A stretch of 64,000 nucleotides of DNA from Sphingomonas sp. Leaf357 (GTDB lineage Bacteria > Pseudomonadota > Alphaproteobacteria > Sphingomonadales > Sphingomonadaceae), in the NCBI RefSeq assembly GCF_001423845.1, contig NZ_LMPM01000001.1:304001-368000 (forward strand), read 5' to 3'. Below, piece after piece: positions 17,403-24,876 of this stretch. The notes beneath the pieces are model-generated. The model was given only the letters and a program-made list of their open reading frames with translations, searched no databases and was not told the origin of the DNA. Each line of letters starts with the position of its first letter. Position 1 is the first letter of the stretch. A program made the translations under genes and the position numbers.

Positions 17403-17789
17403 ATGCCACAAGCTACCTGCGCTCATAGCGCTCCCGCGTCCTGTACGTCACCGGGAAAAATCCCGAATAATTCCGCCCTGTTGCCGACACGACGCGGCTT
17501 GATAGCCGGGGGTGCCTTGGCGTCCGCCGCGATCGTCCTGCGCCGCACGTCGTGGCATGATCATTTCGATCCGGAAACATGGCTCCTCCGTTGGCACCGT
17601 CTCGGCAACGCCGTCGCTTGGGACGTGAGCGGGCAACCGATGCTCTGCATGAATATGTTGGGCGACGAGGATGCCAGTACAAAGTTGCGCGGCGAACTCG
17701 ATTGGGGTGGCAACAGAAACCTGCTTCGGCGCTGGATGGCCGCGCATCGCCCCGTGAGCGCTTTCGGCCAGATCGGAGCGCGGGCATGA
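17403..17789 (+). CDS. hypothetical protein with Tat-like leader (pair member 1)
   Basis: A 128-residue protein; ATG 17403 is preceded by ACGGAGGTAACCCG, a strong ribosome site, so the longer upstream frame is not used. Residues 31-48 (TRRGLIAGGALASAAIV) look like a twin-arginine or Sec leader, with a long hydrophilic n-region before it. The mature part is short with tryptophans (TWLLRWHRLGNAVAW). Its stop overlaps the next ATG (ATGA). The neighbour has a nearly identical leader core, so both are probably exported together. No family is recognised. Confidence 0.6.
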   Translation: MPQATCAHSAPASCTSPGKIPNNSALLPTRRGLIAGGALASAAIVLRRTSWHDHFDPETWLLRWHRLGNAVAWDVSGQPMLCMNMLGDEDASTKLRGELDWGGNRNLLRRWMAAHRPVSAFGQIGARA

Positions 17790-18406
17790 GCGTGATGATG
17801 CCGACGAGGCGAATGATGATCGGTGCCGTCGCCAGCGCAGCGATTGTGAGCGGGCTTCCGGTTGCTGCCGAAACCTCGGGGGTGCCATCTTCCCGCTGGG
17901 ACGATCTACTGAGCCGCTGGCAAGAGGCAGTACGGGAAGCGGAAGAATATCGGGCGGGCGCTTACCAGCCCTCCTGGGACAGGATCGAAGAGCAATGTGG
18001 CCCCTGTCCGGGCACTTCGTTCTCATCGACCGCGCGGAACGGGCATACAGTGACAATCAGGATGAAGCACGCGGACTTCGACGAGTGGCGCGAGAGTTTC
18101 GTGTGGGGCCGAGAAGCCGCACCGGTTTGCGATACCTTTGATCGATGGATCGCCTCGCGAACCGCCGCTGAAGCTCGGCCGGCACACAGAGCTATTTCCG
18201 ATCGCATGCACTTCCTTTGGGAGGCCGTTGATCGAGCAGAAGAGGCGCTCATGTCTTTCTCCGCGCCCCATGCCTCGGCGCTGGCCGTCAAAGTAGGGAT
18301 CGCGCTGGAAGGCGGCATGACCGACGAGGATATTCGTAGCGATCATCGGGCCGCATTGTTGGCTGACGTCGCCGCTATCGCAGGGCAATCGAATGTGAGT
18401 CCCTGA
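17786..18406 (+). CDS. hypothetical exported protein with Tat-like leader (pair member 2)
   Basis: A 206-residue protein starting MSVMMPTRRMMIGAVASAAI, with a probable cleavage near PVAAE (residues 25-29). The leader shares TRRxxIxGxxASAAIV with the upstream partner. The mature domain begins WDDLLSRWQEAVREAEEYR, is rich in Trp, Arg and acidic residues, and contains a CGPC motif (EEQCGPCPGTSF, about residue 70) resembling a thioredoxin-type CxxC. It is otherwise helical. The CxxC may be redox active or bind metal. It overlaps the previous stop by four bases. Function is unknown. Confidence 0.6.
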   Translation: MSVMMPTRRMMIGAVASAAIVSGLPVAAETSGVPSSRWDDLLSRWQEAVREAEEYRAGAYQPSWDRIEEQCGPCPGTSFSSTARNGHTVTIRMKHADFDEWRESFVWGREAAPVCDTFDRWIASRTAAEARPAHRAISDRMHFLWEAVDRAEEALMSFSAPHASALAVKVGIALEGGMTDEDIRSDHRAALLADVAAIAGQSNVSP

Positions 18407-18455
18407 GGCAATACAGCGCTTCGCCGGATAAATTTACGACTTCTCCAATCGCTCA

Positions 18456-18484
18456 TTGACCCCACGATAAAACGGGCGCATTAG
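18456..18484 (+). promoter_or_regulatory. possible promoter of the MerR-like gene
   Basis: TTGACC at 18456-18461 and CATTAG at 18479-18484 are separated by 17 bases. If used, transcription would start at or just before ATG 18488. That would favour translation from ATG 18518, or a leaderless transcript. The -10 match is weak. Confidence 0.3.
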
Positions 18485-18487
18485 GTC

Positions 18488-19117
18488 ATGACGCTTGCGC
18501 ATAAGGACCATAGACTCATGTGGCAGATACCTGAAGATGTCCCGCTTTTTACGATGGCGACCGTCTCTCGCGCCGCTGACGTAGCGCCGCCGACCATCCG
18601 CGCTTGGTTTCAGCGAAAGCATGTTCGACTCAAGGATGGTGACAGCAAGGCACACATCAACGGGCTGCCGAACAAGTTCACGTTGCGGAGCGTCCTGATG
18701 CTCGCCGTTACGAGCGAGCTGGTCCGGCTGGGAAGCCTGCCAGCCGAAGCGTTCAAATGTGCGGAGCATTGGATGGGCAACGGAACGGTCGATGGACAGG
18801 TTGGTGCGGCAGCGCGTCGTGACGCCGGCGGTCTCTTTGCAGATCCATTCATGACCTATCTTGTCGTTGGAGTGGACACAGCGGTCGAGGCTTCAAGGCC
18901 ATGCCGGATTGAGGGGATCAATCCTCACGACCCTGCTGCCCACTCCGCGTTTTTCAACGCGCTCTTTTTCCGGGGTCGATCGAGCGCGAAGATCGTGTTG
19001 CTGAACATGGTCGATCGTCGTGTTCGGCAAGTCTGCCAGGAGGCCGTATTGGGGGAAGGCGCACCGCCCGAACCGGATTGGGAAGCGGTCGCAGCCGAAC
19101 TTATCGCTCCTGAGTGA
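18488..19117 (+). CDS. MerR-like helix-turn-helix regulatory protein
   Basis: A 209-residue protein. Residues about 21-65 (LFTMATVSRAADVAPPTIRA ... GLPNKFTLRSVLMLAVTSEL) match the winged-helix layout of MerR or AlpA-type DNA-binding domains. The C-terminal 130 residues match nothing I recognise, and may sense a ligand or mediate oligomers. ATG 18488 or ATG 18518 (MWQIPEDVPLF) may be the start. It precedes the 64-aa gene and the integrase, so it likely acts as control or excision factor for the element. The regulatory role is inferred from the domain. Confidence 0.6.
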   Translation: MTLAHKDHRLMWQIPEDVPLFTMATVSRAADVAPPTIRAWFQRKHVRLKDGDSKAHINGLPNKFTLRSVLMLAVTSELVRLGSLPAEAFKCAEHWMGNGTVDGQVGAAARRDAGGLFADPFMTYLVVGVDTAVEASRPCRIEGINPHDPAAHSAFFNALFFRGRSSAKIVLLNMVDRRVRQVCQEAVLGEGAPPEPDWEAVAAELIAPE

Positions 19118-19127
19118 TGGTGCCGAA

Positions 19128-19322
19128 ATGACAAAGAGAACGATGTCCCCCAGCAAAGCCGATGTCGCCCGCGCAGTGAGCGGCGCGATCGAGGGTGGTG
19201 TGCAGATCGGCCAAGTCAGCGTCCTTCGGGACGGAAGCATAGTGATCGTTCCGAAGGGGATGGTCGAACCTGCGATACTCGATGACGAGATCGACGCCAA
19301 ACTAGCGGCGTTTGCGCGCTAA
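19128..19322 (+). CDS. small hypothetical protein upstream of integrase
   Basis: A 64-residue protein beginning MTKRTMSPSKADVARAVSGA. It is short and polar, with a helical N-terminus and a beta pattern VSVLRDGSIVIVPKG; no family is recognised. Its last base is shared with the integrase ATG (TAATG), which argues for real, coupled translation. A recombination directionality factor or regulator is possible by position, but the sequence does not show it. Confidence 0.6.
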   Translation: MTKRTMSPSKADVARAVSGAIEGGVQIGQVSVLRDGSIVIVPKGMVEPAILDDEIDAKLAAFAR

Positions 19323-20401
19323 TGACGAAAAAGCGCCTCCTCTATGTGACTGGCTTCACCGATCGGCACGGCAAGCGCAGATGGCGTTTCCGTCGCAAAG
19401 GCTATCCGCCCTACTCATTCAAGTCGCCTCACGGGACGAAGGAATTCGAGCGCGAATACGCGGCCTGCCTGAACGCCGAGCAAGCCCCCGTCATGTTGCG
19501 GGCGTCTATTCCGGGTAGCATCAATGACGTTATCGCCCGCTATTACAGCGACAATTCGTTTCTCGATCTGCGCCCTTCTACGCAAGGCGTGTACCGAGGG
19601 GTTTTAGAGCGCTTTCGGGACGCTTTCGGCGACGACTCGATCAAGGTGTTCGACGCCGAGCGCATCGCCCGTCTGATGACCGCCATGCGGCATAAACCGC
19701 ATGCAGCTGCCCGGCTTCGGAAATTGCTTGCGCAGCTGCTACGGATCGCGCGCCGGGCGAAGCTGGTCCCGGTTGGCTTCGATCCGATCAAGGATACCAA
19801 GGCACCAAAGGCCGAGAGCGGCGGATATCACAGCTGGACCGAAGATGAGCTGACAGCTTTCGAGAACCACTTTGCCGTTGGCACCAAGCCTCGCTTGGCC
19901 TTCGATCTCCTTCTCTACGGCGCGCAGCGAAGTGGTGACGTTCGGCTCATGACGCCGGCGATGATCGCTGGCGGACGGATTAGGCTTGAGCAGAACAAGA
20001 CCACTAACTCGGTCGATATACCGATCGTCGCACCGCTTCAGGCATCATTAGACAAAGGCCCGGTTGGCCAATTCACGCTGATCGAGACGAAAGATGGCGA
20101 GCCATTCACCGAGAAGGGCTTCTACGGGATGATGAAAAAAGCCTGCGTCAAGGCCGGCATTCCCCATTGCTCCCCGCACGGCCTGCGCAAGGCGGCTGCG
20201 AGGCGGTGCAAAGAGGCGGGTTGCACCAACGAGGAAGGAATGACGATCACCGGGCACAAGAGCGAAAAAGAGTATCTTTATTACGCCGGATCGAACGCGC
20301 GGCCGGAAGTCGCAGACGCCGCCATGGGCAAAGTAATGGCTAACCGATCCCTGAGGTTAGCCAGCGCATCTGCGCAACATACTGAAAAGAGGGCACAATG
20401 A
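19322..20401 (+). CDS. tyrosine-family site-specific integrase
   Basis: A 359-residue integrase. The N-terminal part contains an arm-type and SAM-like region (about 60-160). The catalytic C-terminal domain has Arg203 in LLYGAQRSGDV, HGLRK at 286-290 (His286, Arg289), TGHKSEKEYLYYAG with His312, and the probable nucleophile Tyr321. It carries out recombination between the tRNA-Gln attB and the element attP. It ends seven bases before the attR core, the usual arrangement for tRNA-targeting elements. It is in the same orientation as the structural genes. Confidence 0.95.
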   Translation: MTKKRLLYVTGFTDRHGKRRWRFRRKGYPPYSFKSPHGTKEFEREYAACLNAEQAPVMLRASIPGSINDVIARYYSDNSFLDLRPSTQGVYRGVLERFRDAFGDDSIKVFDAERIARLMTAMRHKPHAAARLRKLLAQLLRIARRAKLVPVGFDPIKDTKAPKAESGGYHSWTEDELTAFENHFAVGTKPRLAFDLLLYGAQRSGDVRLMTPAMIAGGRIRLEQNKTTNSVDIPIVAPLQASLDKGPVGQFTLIETKDGEPFTEKGFYGMMKKACVKAGIPHCSPHGLRKAAARRCKEAGCTNEEGMTITGHKSEKEYLYYAGSNARPEVADAAMGKVMANRSLRLASASAQHTEKRAQ

Positions 20402-20407
20402 CCCCAT

Positions 20408-20427
20408 TCGCTGGATGCCCCGTGAGG
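20408..20427. repeat. attR, 20-bp core repeat within tRNA-Gln 3' end
   Basis: An identical copy of 2914-2933. Sixteen of the 20 bases (20412-20427) belong to the tRNA 3' end (T-arm end, acceptor, discriminator and CCA). The remaining four are just downstream of the tRNA. Integration therefore leaves the tRNA whole. Confidence 0.9.
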
Positions 20428-20485
20428 ATTCGAACCTCAATAGGCGGTATCAGAAACCGCAGTCTTACCATTAGACGACGGGGCA
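20412..20485 (-). tRNA. tRNA-Gln (anticodon CTG)
   Basis: A 74-nt tRNA including an encoded CCA. Acceptor strands are TGCCCCG and CGGGGCA; the anticodon stem GCGGT/ACCGC encloses loop TTCTGAT, giving anticodon CTG; the T-arm contains GTTCGAATC. U1-A72 at the acceptor end is typical of bacterial tRNA-Gln. It is the integration target of the element to its left, whose integrase lies within ten bases. Confidence 0.97.
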
Positions 20486-20672
20486 TCAGCGGGGGTGCGA
20501 GATAGGCGGCGCGCCTGAAGGTGTCAACACGCGTGAGAAGCGCACGTGAAGCGGCCGCATAGGCGGCATGCTTGCCGCTGGCCTGCGGTTACGCTACTTA
20601 TGGATTCAAGCACCGGACGGGACGCACCTTGCGGCCCCGCGACGGCAGAACAGAATTGCGAGTACACACGGC

Positions 20673-21758
20673 ATGGGGGATCAGTCGCCCAGAATGCCGT
20701 ACCGGCAGGGATCGCCCCATGGCCCCCCTGCCCGTCCGGCGCCGGTTTCCGGCAAGGCCCCTGCGTTCGGCAAGGAGGGCGACCGCCCACGCGGGCGCTG
20801 GCCGTCGGCACCGCATTATGCCGCGCTCGATCTCGGCACCAACAATTGCCGCCTGCTGATCGCCCGTCCGCAGGCCGACGGGTTCGCGGTGGTCGATGCC
20901 TTTTCGCGCATCGTGCGATTGGGCGAGGGGCTGGCCGCGACCGGACGGCTGAGCGACGCGGCGATCGAACGCACGCTGGCCGCGCTCAAGATCTGCGCCG
21001 AGAAGCTGAAGCGCCGCAACGTCACCTTGTCGCGATCGGTGGCGACCGAGGCGTGCCGCCGCGCAAGCAACGGGGCGGACTTCATCGCCCGCGCGCTCGC
21101 CGAGACCGGCATTCATCTCGACATCATTTCCGCCGAGGAGGAAGCGCGCCTCGCCGTGCTCGGCTGCCATGCGCTGATCGAGCCGGGCGAGGACCCCGCC
21201 CTGATCTTCGACATCGGCGGCGGATCGACCGAATTGGTGCTGGTCGACACCAGCACGCCGGTGCCGCGGGTGCTCGACTGGCACAGCGCGCCCTGGGGCG
21301 TCGTCTCGCTGACCGAGCATATCGGCTATGCGCAGGATCGTGCCGGGCGGCTCGATGCCTATGCGCGGATGCGCGCCATCGTCGCCGACAGCTTCGCCGG
21401 GTTCGCCGCCCGCCTGCCGCGCGGGATCGCCCGGCCACGCCTGCTGGGAACGAGCGGCACCGTCACCACGCTCGCCAGCGTGCATCTGGAATTGTCGCAT
21501 TACGATCGCAGCCAGGTCGACGGGCTGATCGTACCGGCGGCGTCGATGCGGCGGATCAGCCGCGATCTGTCCGGCATGGATCTGGCCGAGCGCGCGACTT
21601 TGCCGTGCATCGGCACCGAGCGCGCCGATCTGGTCGTGGCGGGCTGCGCGATTCTGGAGACGATCATGGATCTGTGGCCGGCCGAGCGGCTGGGCGTGGC
21701 GGATCGCGGCATTCGGGAGGGAATCCTGCGGCGTCTGATGAACAGGGAAAGATTGTGA
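20673..21758 (+). CDS. ppx: Ppx/GppA exopolyphosphatase family phosphatase
   Basis: A 361-residue protein of the sugar kinase/HSP70/actin fold. Motifs are ALDLGTNNCRLLIA (phosphate loop 1, about residue 50), IFDIGGGSTELVLVD (loop 2) and LGTSGTVTTLAS (adenosine motif). Family members hydrolyse polyphosphate or pppGpp; sequence alone does not separate Ppx from GppA. ATG 20673 is selected, although the frame extends upstream to 20568; the first 45 residues are low-complexity and poorly conserved. The gene ends 10 bases before rlmE, which suggests an operon. Confidence 0.9.
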   Translation: MGDQSPRMPYRQGSPHGPPARPAPVSGKAPAFGKEGDRPRGRWPSAPHYAALDLGTNNCRLLIARPQADGFAVVDAFSRIVRLGEGLAATGRLSDAAIERTLAALKICAEKLKRRNVTLSRSVATEACRRASNGADFIARALAETGIHLDIISAEEEARLAVLGCHALIEPGEDPALIFDIGGGSTELVLVDTSTPVPRVLDWHSAPWGVVSLTEHIGYAQDRAGRLDAYARMRAIVADSFAGFAARLPRGIARPRLLGTSGTVTTLASVHLELSHYDRSQVDGLIVPAASMRRISRDLSGMDLAERATLPCIGTERADLVVAGCAILETIMDLWPAERLGVADRGIREGILRRLMNRERL

Positions 21759-21768
21759 GTAGAGGCGC

Positions 21769-22440
21769 ATGAGCAAGGACGGGGGCGGTCTCCGGGTCCG
21801 GGTGAAGACGGCGCGCAAGCGGACGGCGCAATCGACGCGCTGGCTGGAGCGGCAGTTGAACGACCCGTATGTCCGCCGCGCCAAGGCCGACGGATATCGC
21901 AGCCGCGCAGCGTACAAGCTGATCGAACTCGACGAGCGCTTCGGCTTCCTGAAGGGCAAGAAGCGCGTGATCGATCTCGGCCTCGCGCCCGGCGGGTGGA
22001 GCCAGGTCGTGCGGCGGCAGGCGGCGAAGGCGGCGGTGGTCGGGATCGATCTGCTACCGGTCGATCCGATCGACGGCGTGACGATCCTGCTGATGGATTT
22101 CATGAATGACGCCGCGCCCGATACGCTGATCGCCGAACTGGGCGGCGCGCCCGATCTCGTCCTGTCGGACATGGCGGCGAACACCGTCGGCCATCCGCAG
22201 ACCGACGCGCTGCGCACGCTGGGGCTGGTCGAGGCGGCACTGGCGTTCGCGGTGGAGGTGCTGGAACCGGGCGGCGCGTTCGTCGCCAAGGTGTTCGCGG
22301 GCGGCGCGGATTCGGAACTGGTGGCGGAGATGAAGCGCAACTTCGCGACGGTGAAGCATGCGAAGCCGCCGGCGAGCCGGAAGGGGTCGGTGGAGTGGTT
22401 CGTGGTGGCGCAGGGGTTCAAGGGCCGGCGAGCCGATTAG
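21769..22440 (+). CDS. rlmE: 23S rRNA (uridine-2552 2'-O)-methyltransferase
   Basis: A 223-residue RrmJ/FtsJ enzyme that 2'-O-methylates the A-loop uridine of 23S rRNA late in 50S assembly. It has the SAM loop VIDLGLAPGGWSQV (67-80), catalytic Lys50 in SRAAYKL, Asp in LVLSDMAANTVG, and Lys in AFVAKVFAGG; the K-D-K-E tetrad is complete apart from a Glu near the C-terminus, which I place in SVEWFVV. The basic N-terminus (about 1-40) is longer than in E. coli, common in alphaproteobacteria. A 9-bp hairpin covers its stop codon. Confidence 0.95.
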   Translation: MSKDGGGLRVRVKTARKRTAQSTRWLERQLNDPYVRRAKADGYRSRAAYKLIELDERFGFLKGKKRVIDLGLAPGGWSQVVRRQAAKAAVVGIDLLPVDPIDGVTILLMDFMNDAAPDTLIAELGGAPDLVLSDMAANTVGHPQTDALRTLGLVEAALAFAVEVLEPGGAFVAKVFAGGADSELVAEMKRNFATVKHAKPPASRKGSVEWFVVAQGFKGRRAD

Positions 22441-22454
22441 CGAAGCTAATCGGC
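22432..22454 (+). terminator. hairpin over rlmE stop codon
   Basis: GCCGATTAG (22432-22440) pairs perfectly with CTAATCGGC (22446-22454) around a five-base loop; the TAG stop is inside the left arm. No T-run follows. It may protect the transcript 3' end or terminate weakly, rather than be a classical intrinsic terminator. Confidence 0.4.
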
Positions 22455-22644
22455 GTCTCGCGCCAGCGAGCGCCGAGCCTCGGCCGGCGGGGCGCAGCAC
22501 CCGACCGACGGCGCGGCTTTGCCGCGACGGGGCTCATGCGACTTTCCCCGCGCCGTGAACGGTAAGGCGCACTCGGAAATTTTAGTAGTTCCTACCCGTA
22601 GCGGACATCAAGTGGTCTGCTACTGTAGGATTTGGAGGTGCCTG

Positions 22645-22830
22645 GTGAGTCTGTATCGGAGCTTCCGCCTTTGGACCGATGAGATGCAGGCTGGCTACTC
22701 ATCGGGAAAACTGGTCTACGGGATCGGCACGTTGCCGATGTTCGCGACCCCGATCATCGGAAGGTGGTGGCTGGTGCCCTCTCTCATGTTCGCTGTGGGC
22801 TGGTTTGCATTCTTGCTTTGGCGGTTTTGA
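22645..22830 (+). CDS. small membrane protein, hypothetical
   Basis: A 61-residue product from GTG 22645, preceded by GGAGG about seven bases upstream. An N-terminal polar part (LYRSFRLWTDEMQAGYSSGK) is followed by hydrophobic segments TLPMFATPIIG and WWLVPSLMFAVGWFAFLLW, so one or two membrane helices. Codon use and base composition look AT-richer than the neighbours. No family is recognised. The gene sits alone between rlmE and an orphan secreted protein. Confidence 0.5.
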   Translation: MSLYRSFRLWTDEMQAGYSSGKLVYGIGTLPMFATPIIGRWWLVPSLMFAVGWFAFLLWRF

Positions 22831-23007
22831 GTGATGGCCAAAACAGGTCTCATAGACGGCGACCTGTCGGTTTTTCGTGATGCCGATGCCGATGTGATTA
22901 AATGTAGAGACGATCAGACCGCGAATGATCGCTAACGCCGTTCGGCTCGAACGGGATTGCAAAACACCTCAGCATTAAGATACATTGTATCCTAAGAGGT
23001 GCAGCCA

Positions 23008-24177
23008 ATGAGGATATTTCGAGCGTTTGGGCTGCTGGCGTTGGCTGCAATTTTGACCTCCGTCGCACCGTCGCCTTCCTGTGCCGATAGCTGGATGTTG
23101 CCGACGACCACGACTTACACCTCTTGTGGCGGCCATGCCCGCATCACGGTTCGCCCGCGCGATCTTCAGAGCCAGCTTGGTTATCTCGACGACAAGGTGA
23201 AAAATGTTGCCCCCGCTGGACAGAAGAAAGGCGGATCGCCGGTCTCGCGCGCGCGACTAGAACGATTGGTGGGCAGGCGCTGGCAAGTAGCCTGGGAACA
23301 TCCAATCGCGAACGACGTGGCTCCAGTGTTGGCGCTCGTTCGAGACGATGGCGAATATGCCGTCACATTCGATGACTGGCATGGCACCGGCTACGGGCCT
23401 AACGCTGCCGTAATCTACGGTGCCGGGGGCAAGTTGGTTCGTGCACTCGCCCTATCCGATGTCGTGCCATCCGACTATATCAAGGCATTGCCCCATTCCG
23501 TTAGTTCTATCCACTGGCGTAGCGTTCCGCGCTTCTCATCTGACGGTCAGAAGGTCATCGTTCCCGTCGTGATCCCGGGCAAGAACTTTGTTTCGAATAC
23601 TGCCACGATCGATCTTGCGGTCGATCTCGTTGACGGAAGGGTATCGCCAGTCAATCCGGGCGCTTGGGATGCTGCGCAGGCAACGGCCCGCAAGGTTCTC
23701 GCTGCACAGGTCGCTTACGAGGCATCCGCAAAGGCTGCGTTTCTTGCTCCGCTATTAGGCCCGAAAGCGAATGCCGAACGTGAGTGGCACGGCTATCTGC
23801 GCGAAGCCGTCGGTCGGCTGATTGGTGACGATGAAACGCCCTCCACCACCGTCCTCCGTCTGCCTGGAGCCGATGATTATGCCGTGTCGGAGACATGGGT
23901 CCACGACGCGCTGACCGAAAGCTATGCGGATAAAGTTGCGCTGGCATCACTTTCGGAACCCAACCTCGTAGCTGTGCTGAAAAAGGTGATTTCGAAGCTG
24001 CCGGGTCGGTCCCTTTCGAAAGTGACGGCTTTCATCGCGGTGTCCGACCAGAACTGGCCAGAAGTGGCGGCAGTGATGCAGCGCTCTGGCGCAAAGATCG
24101 TCCAACTCGATCCACTTACGGCCATTCCCCAGCGTCCCGAGCGCATAGCCCGGCGTTACGGTCCTGACGGCACTTAG
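23008..24177 (+). CDS. hypothetical exported protein
   Basis: A 389-residue protein with a signal peptide, MRIFRAFGLLALAAILTSVA to about ADS (residues 1-28), so it is probably periplasmic or secreted. The start ATG 23008 follows AAGAGG at suitable spacing; GTG 22999 would add three residues. The middle part is beta-rich (WQVAWEHPIAND, VLALVRDDGEYAVTFDDWHG, VIYGAGGKLVRAL), recalling a beta-propeller-like protein, though no repeat is clear. The C-terminal 100 residues are alpha/beta. I do not recognise a family. A strong two-way terminator follows. Confidence 0.65.
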   Translation: MRIFRAFGLLALAAILTSVAPSPSCADSWMLPTTTTYTSCGGHARITVRPRDLQSQLGYLDDKVKNVAPAGQKKGGSPVSRARLERLVGRRWQVAWEHPIANDVAPVLALVRDDGEYAVTFDDWHGTGYGPNAAVIYGAGGKLVRALALSDVVPSDYIKALPHSVSSIHWRSVPRFSSDGQKVIVPVVIPGKNFVSNTATIDLAVDLVDGRVSPVNPGAWDAAQATARKVLAAQVAYEASAKAAFLAPLLGPKANAEREWHGYLREAVGRLIGDDETPSTTVLRLPGADDYAVSETWVHDALTESYADKVALASLSEPNLVAVLKKVISKLPGRSLSKVTAFIAVSDQNWPEVAAVMQRSGAKIVQLDPLTAIPQRPERIARRYGPDGT

Positions 24178-24271
24178 ATCGACCTGAGAAAACGGTAGCT
24201 TAGCGGGCAGCGCGCGGAAGCCGCCTGTCGGATCTCCACCCTCAAAAGACATTGCCCAACTGCCCCACGCA

Positions 24272-24309
24272 CGAAAAAGCCCGCGAGGATCACCTCGCGG
24301 GCTTTTTCG
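24272..24309. terminator. bidirectional intrinsic terminator
   Basis: A 17-bp perfect stem: arms CGAAAAAGCCCGCGAGG (24272-24288) and its complement at 24293-24309, loop ATCA. A-run and T-run on the two sides make it work on both strands. It separates the plus-strand exported protein gene from minus-strand rpoZ. Confidence 0.9.
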
Positions 24310-24416
24310 TTTTGGGCGGCGCCGCGCCGAAGCCACGTCGTCGGTCGGGCTATGCCCGCCGGCCGGCATTCGGCTGATCCTCGTTTAACGCGATGCGTTA
24401 GTCTCGGGCCTCATGC

Positions 24417-24761
24417 TCAGCCCTCGTAATCAGCACCCAAATTCTGGTTCCGCGGCGGCGCGGCGGCGGTCAGGCGCAGCGCCTCGGCCGAGGCGGCCAG
24501 GCTGCCGACGGCATCGGCCTCGTCCTCGTCGTCGATCTGCACGCGCTGCAGGCCGGAAATCACCGCCTCCTCGAGATGCGGCGGCTTGACCGTCTGTTCG
24601 GCGATCTCGCGCAGCGCGACGACCGGGTTCTTGTCGCGATCGCGATCGATCGTCAGGTCGGCGCCGCCGGAAATCTGGCGGGCGCGCTGGGCGGCCAGCA
24701 GGACCAGATCGAAGCGGTTGGGGATCTTGTCGACGCAATCTTCGACGGTGACGCGCGCCAT
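24417..24761 (-). CDS. rpoZ: RNA polymerase omega subunit
   Basis: A 114-residue omega subunit that aids assembly of beta' into RNA polymerase. The conserved N-terminal region is [20 protein letters not shown] with [14 protein letters not shown], then [15 protein letters not shown]. The C-terminal extension is acidic and alanine-rich (about 75-114), typical of sphingomonads. It is divergent from the phospholipase D-like gene, with about 115 bases between start codons, and ends at the strong terminator near 24.3 kb. Confidence 0.96.
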   Translation of the reverse strand: MARVTVEDCVDKIPNRFDLVLLAAQRARQISGGADLTIDRDRDKNPVVALREIAEQTVKPPHLEEAVISGLQRVQIDDEDEADAVGSLAASAEALRLTAAAPPRNQNLGADYEG

Positions 24762-24876
24762 GAATGGCTTCCTTCGTGAACGGACAATAGGTGAAGCGCC
24801 GCGATCTAGGCCGCGAGGCCGCCGGAGTCAAGAAATCCGGCTTGCGCGGCCGCGCCCGCGCCGCCACAGCCGGGCG

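Larger units (their letters stand above)
2914..20427. mobile_element. 17.5-kb integrated element (satellite-like, capsid-encoding) in tRNA-Gln
   Basis: The two ends carry the same 20-bp sequence (2914-2933 and 20408-20427). The right copy overlaps the 3' end of tRNA-Gln, and the integrase gene lies directly beside it. Between them are a P4-type primase-helicase, two capsid-type proteases, a major capsid protein, a tape-measure-like protein, a gp10-like protein, regulators and unknown genes. No large terminase, portal, tail tube, baseplate, fibre, holin or endolysin was recognised. Reading frames look intact, many with 1-4 bp overlaps, so the element does not look like a decayed prophage. A phage satellite or capsid-forming island is the best reading; a reduced prophage is the alternative. 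Confidence 0.85.

Noticed and set aside
2914..20427. Large terminase or portal gene inside the element
   Set aside because: Looked for Walker-type terminase and portal-sized proteins; the only large proteins are the primase-helicase and the tape-measure-like protein.
22519..22644. Upstream extension of the small membrane protein to 22519
   Set aside because: The GTG at 22645 has its own GGAGG site; the extension lacks a ribosome site and covers rlmE-downstream sequence.
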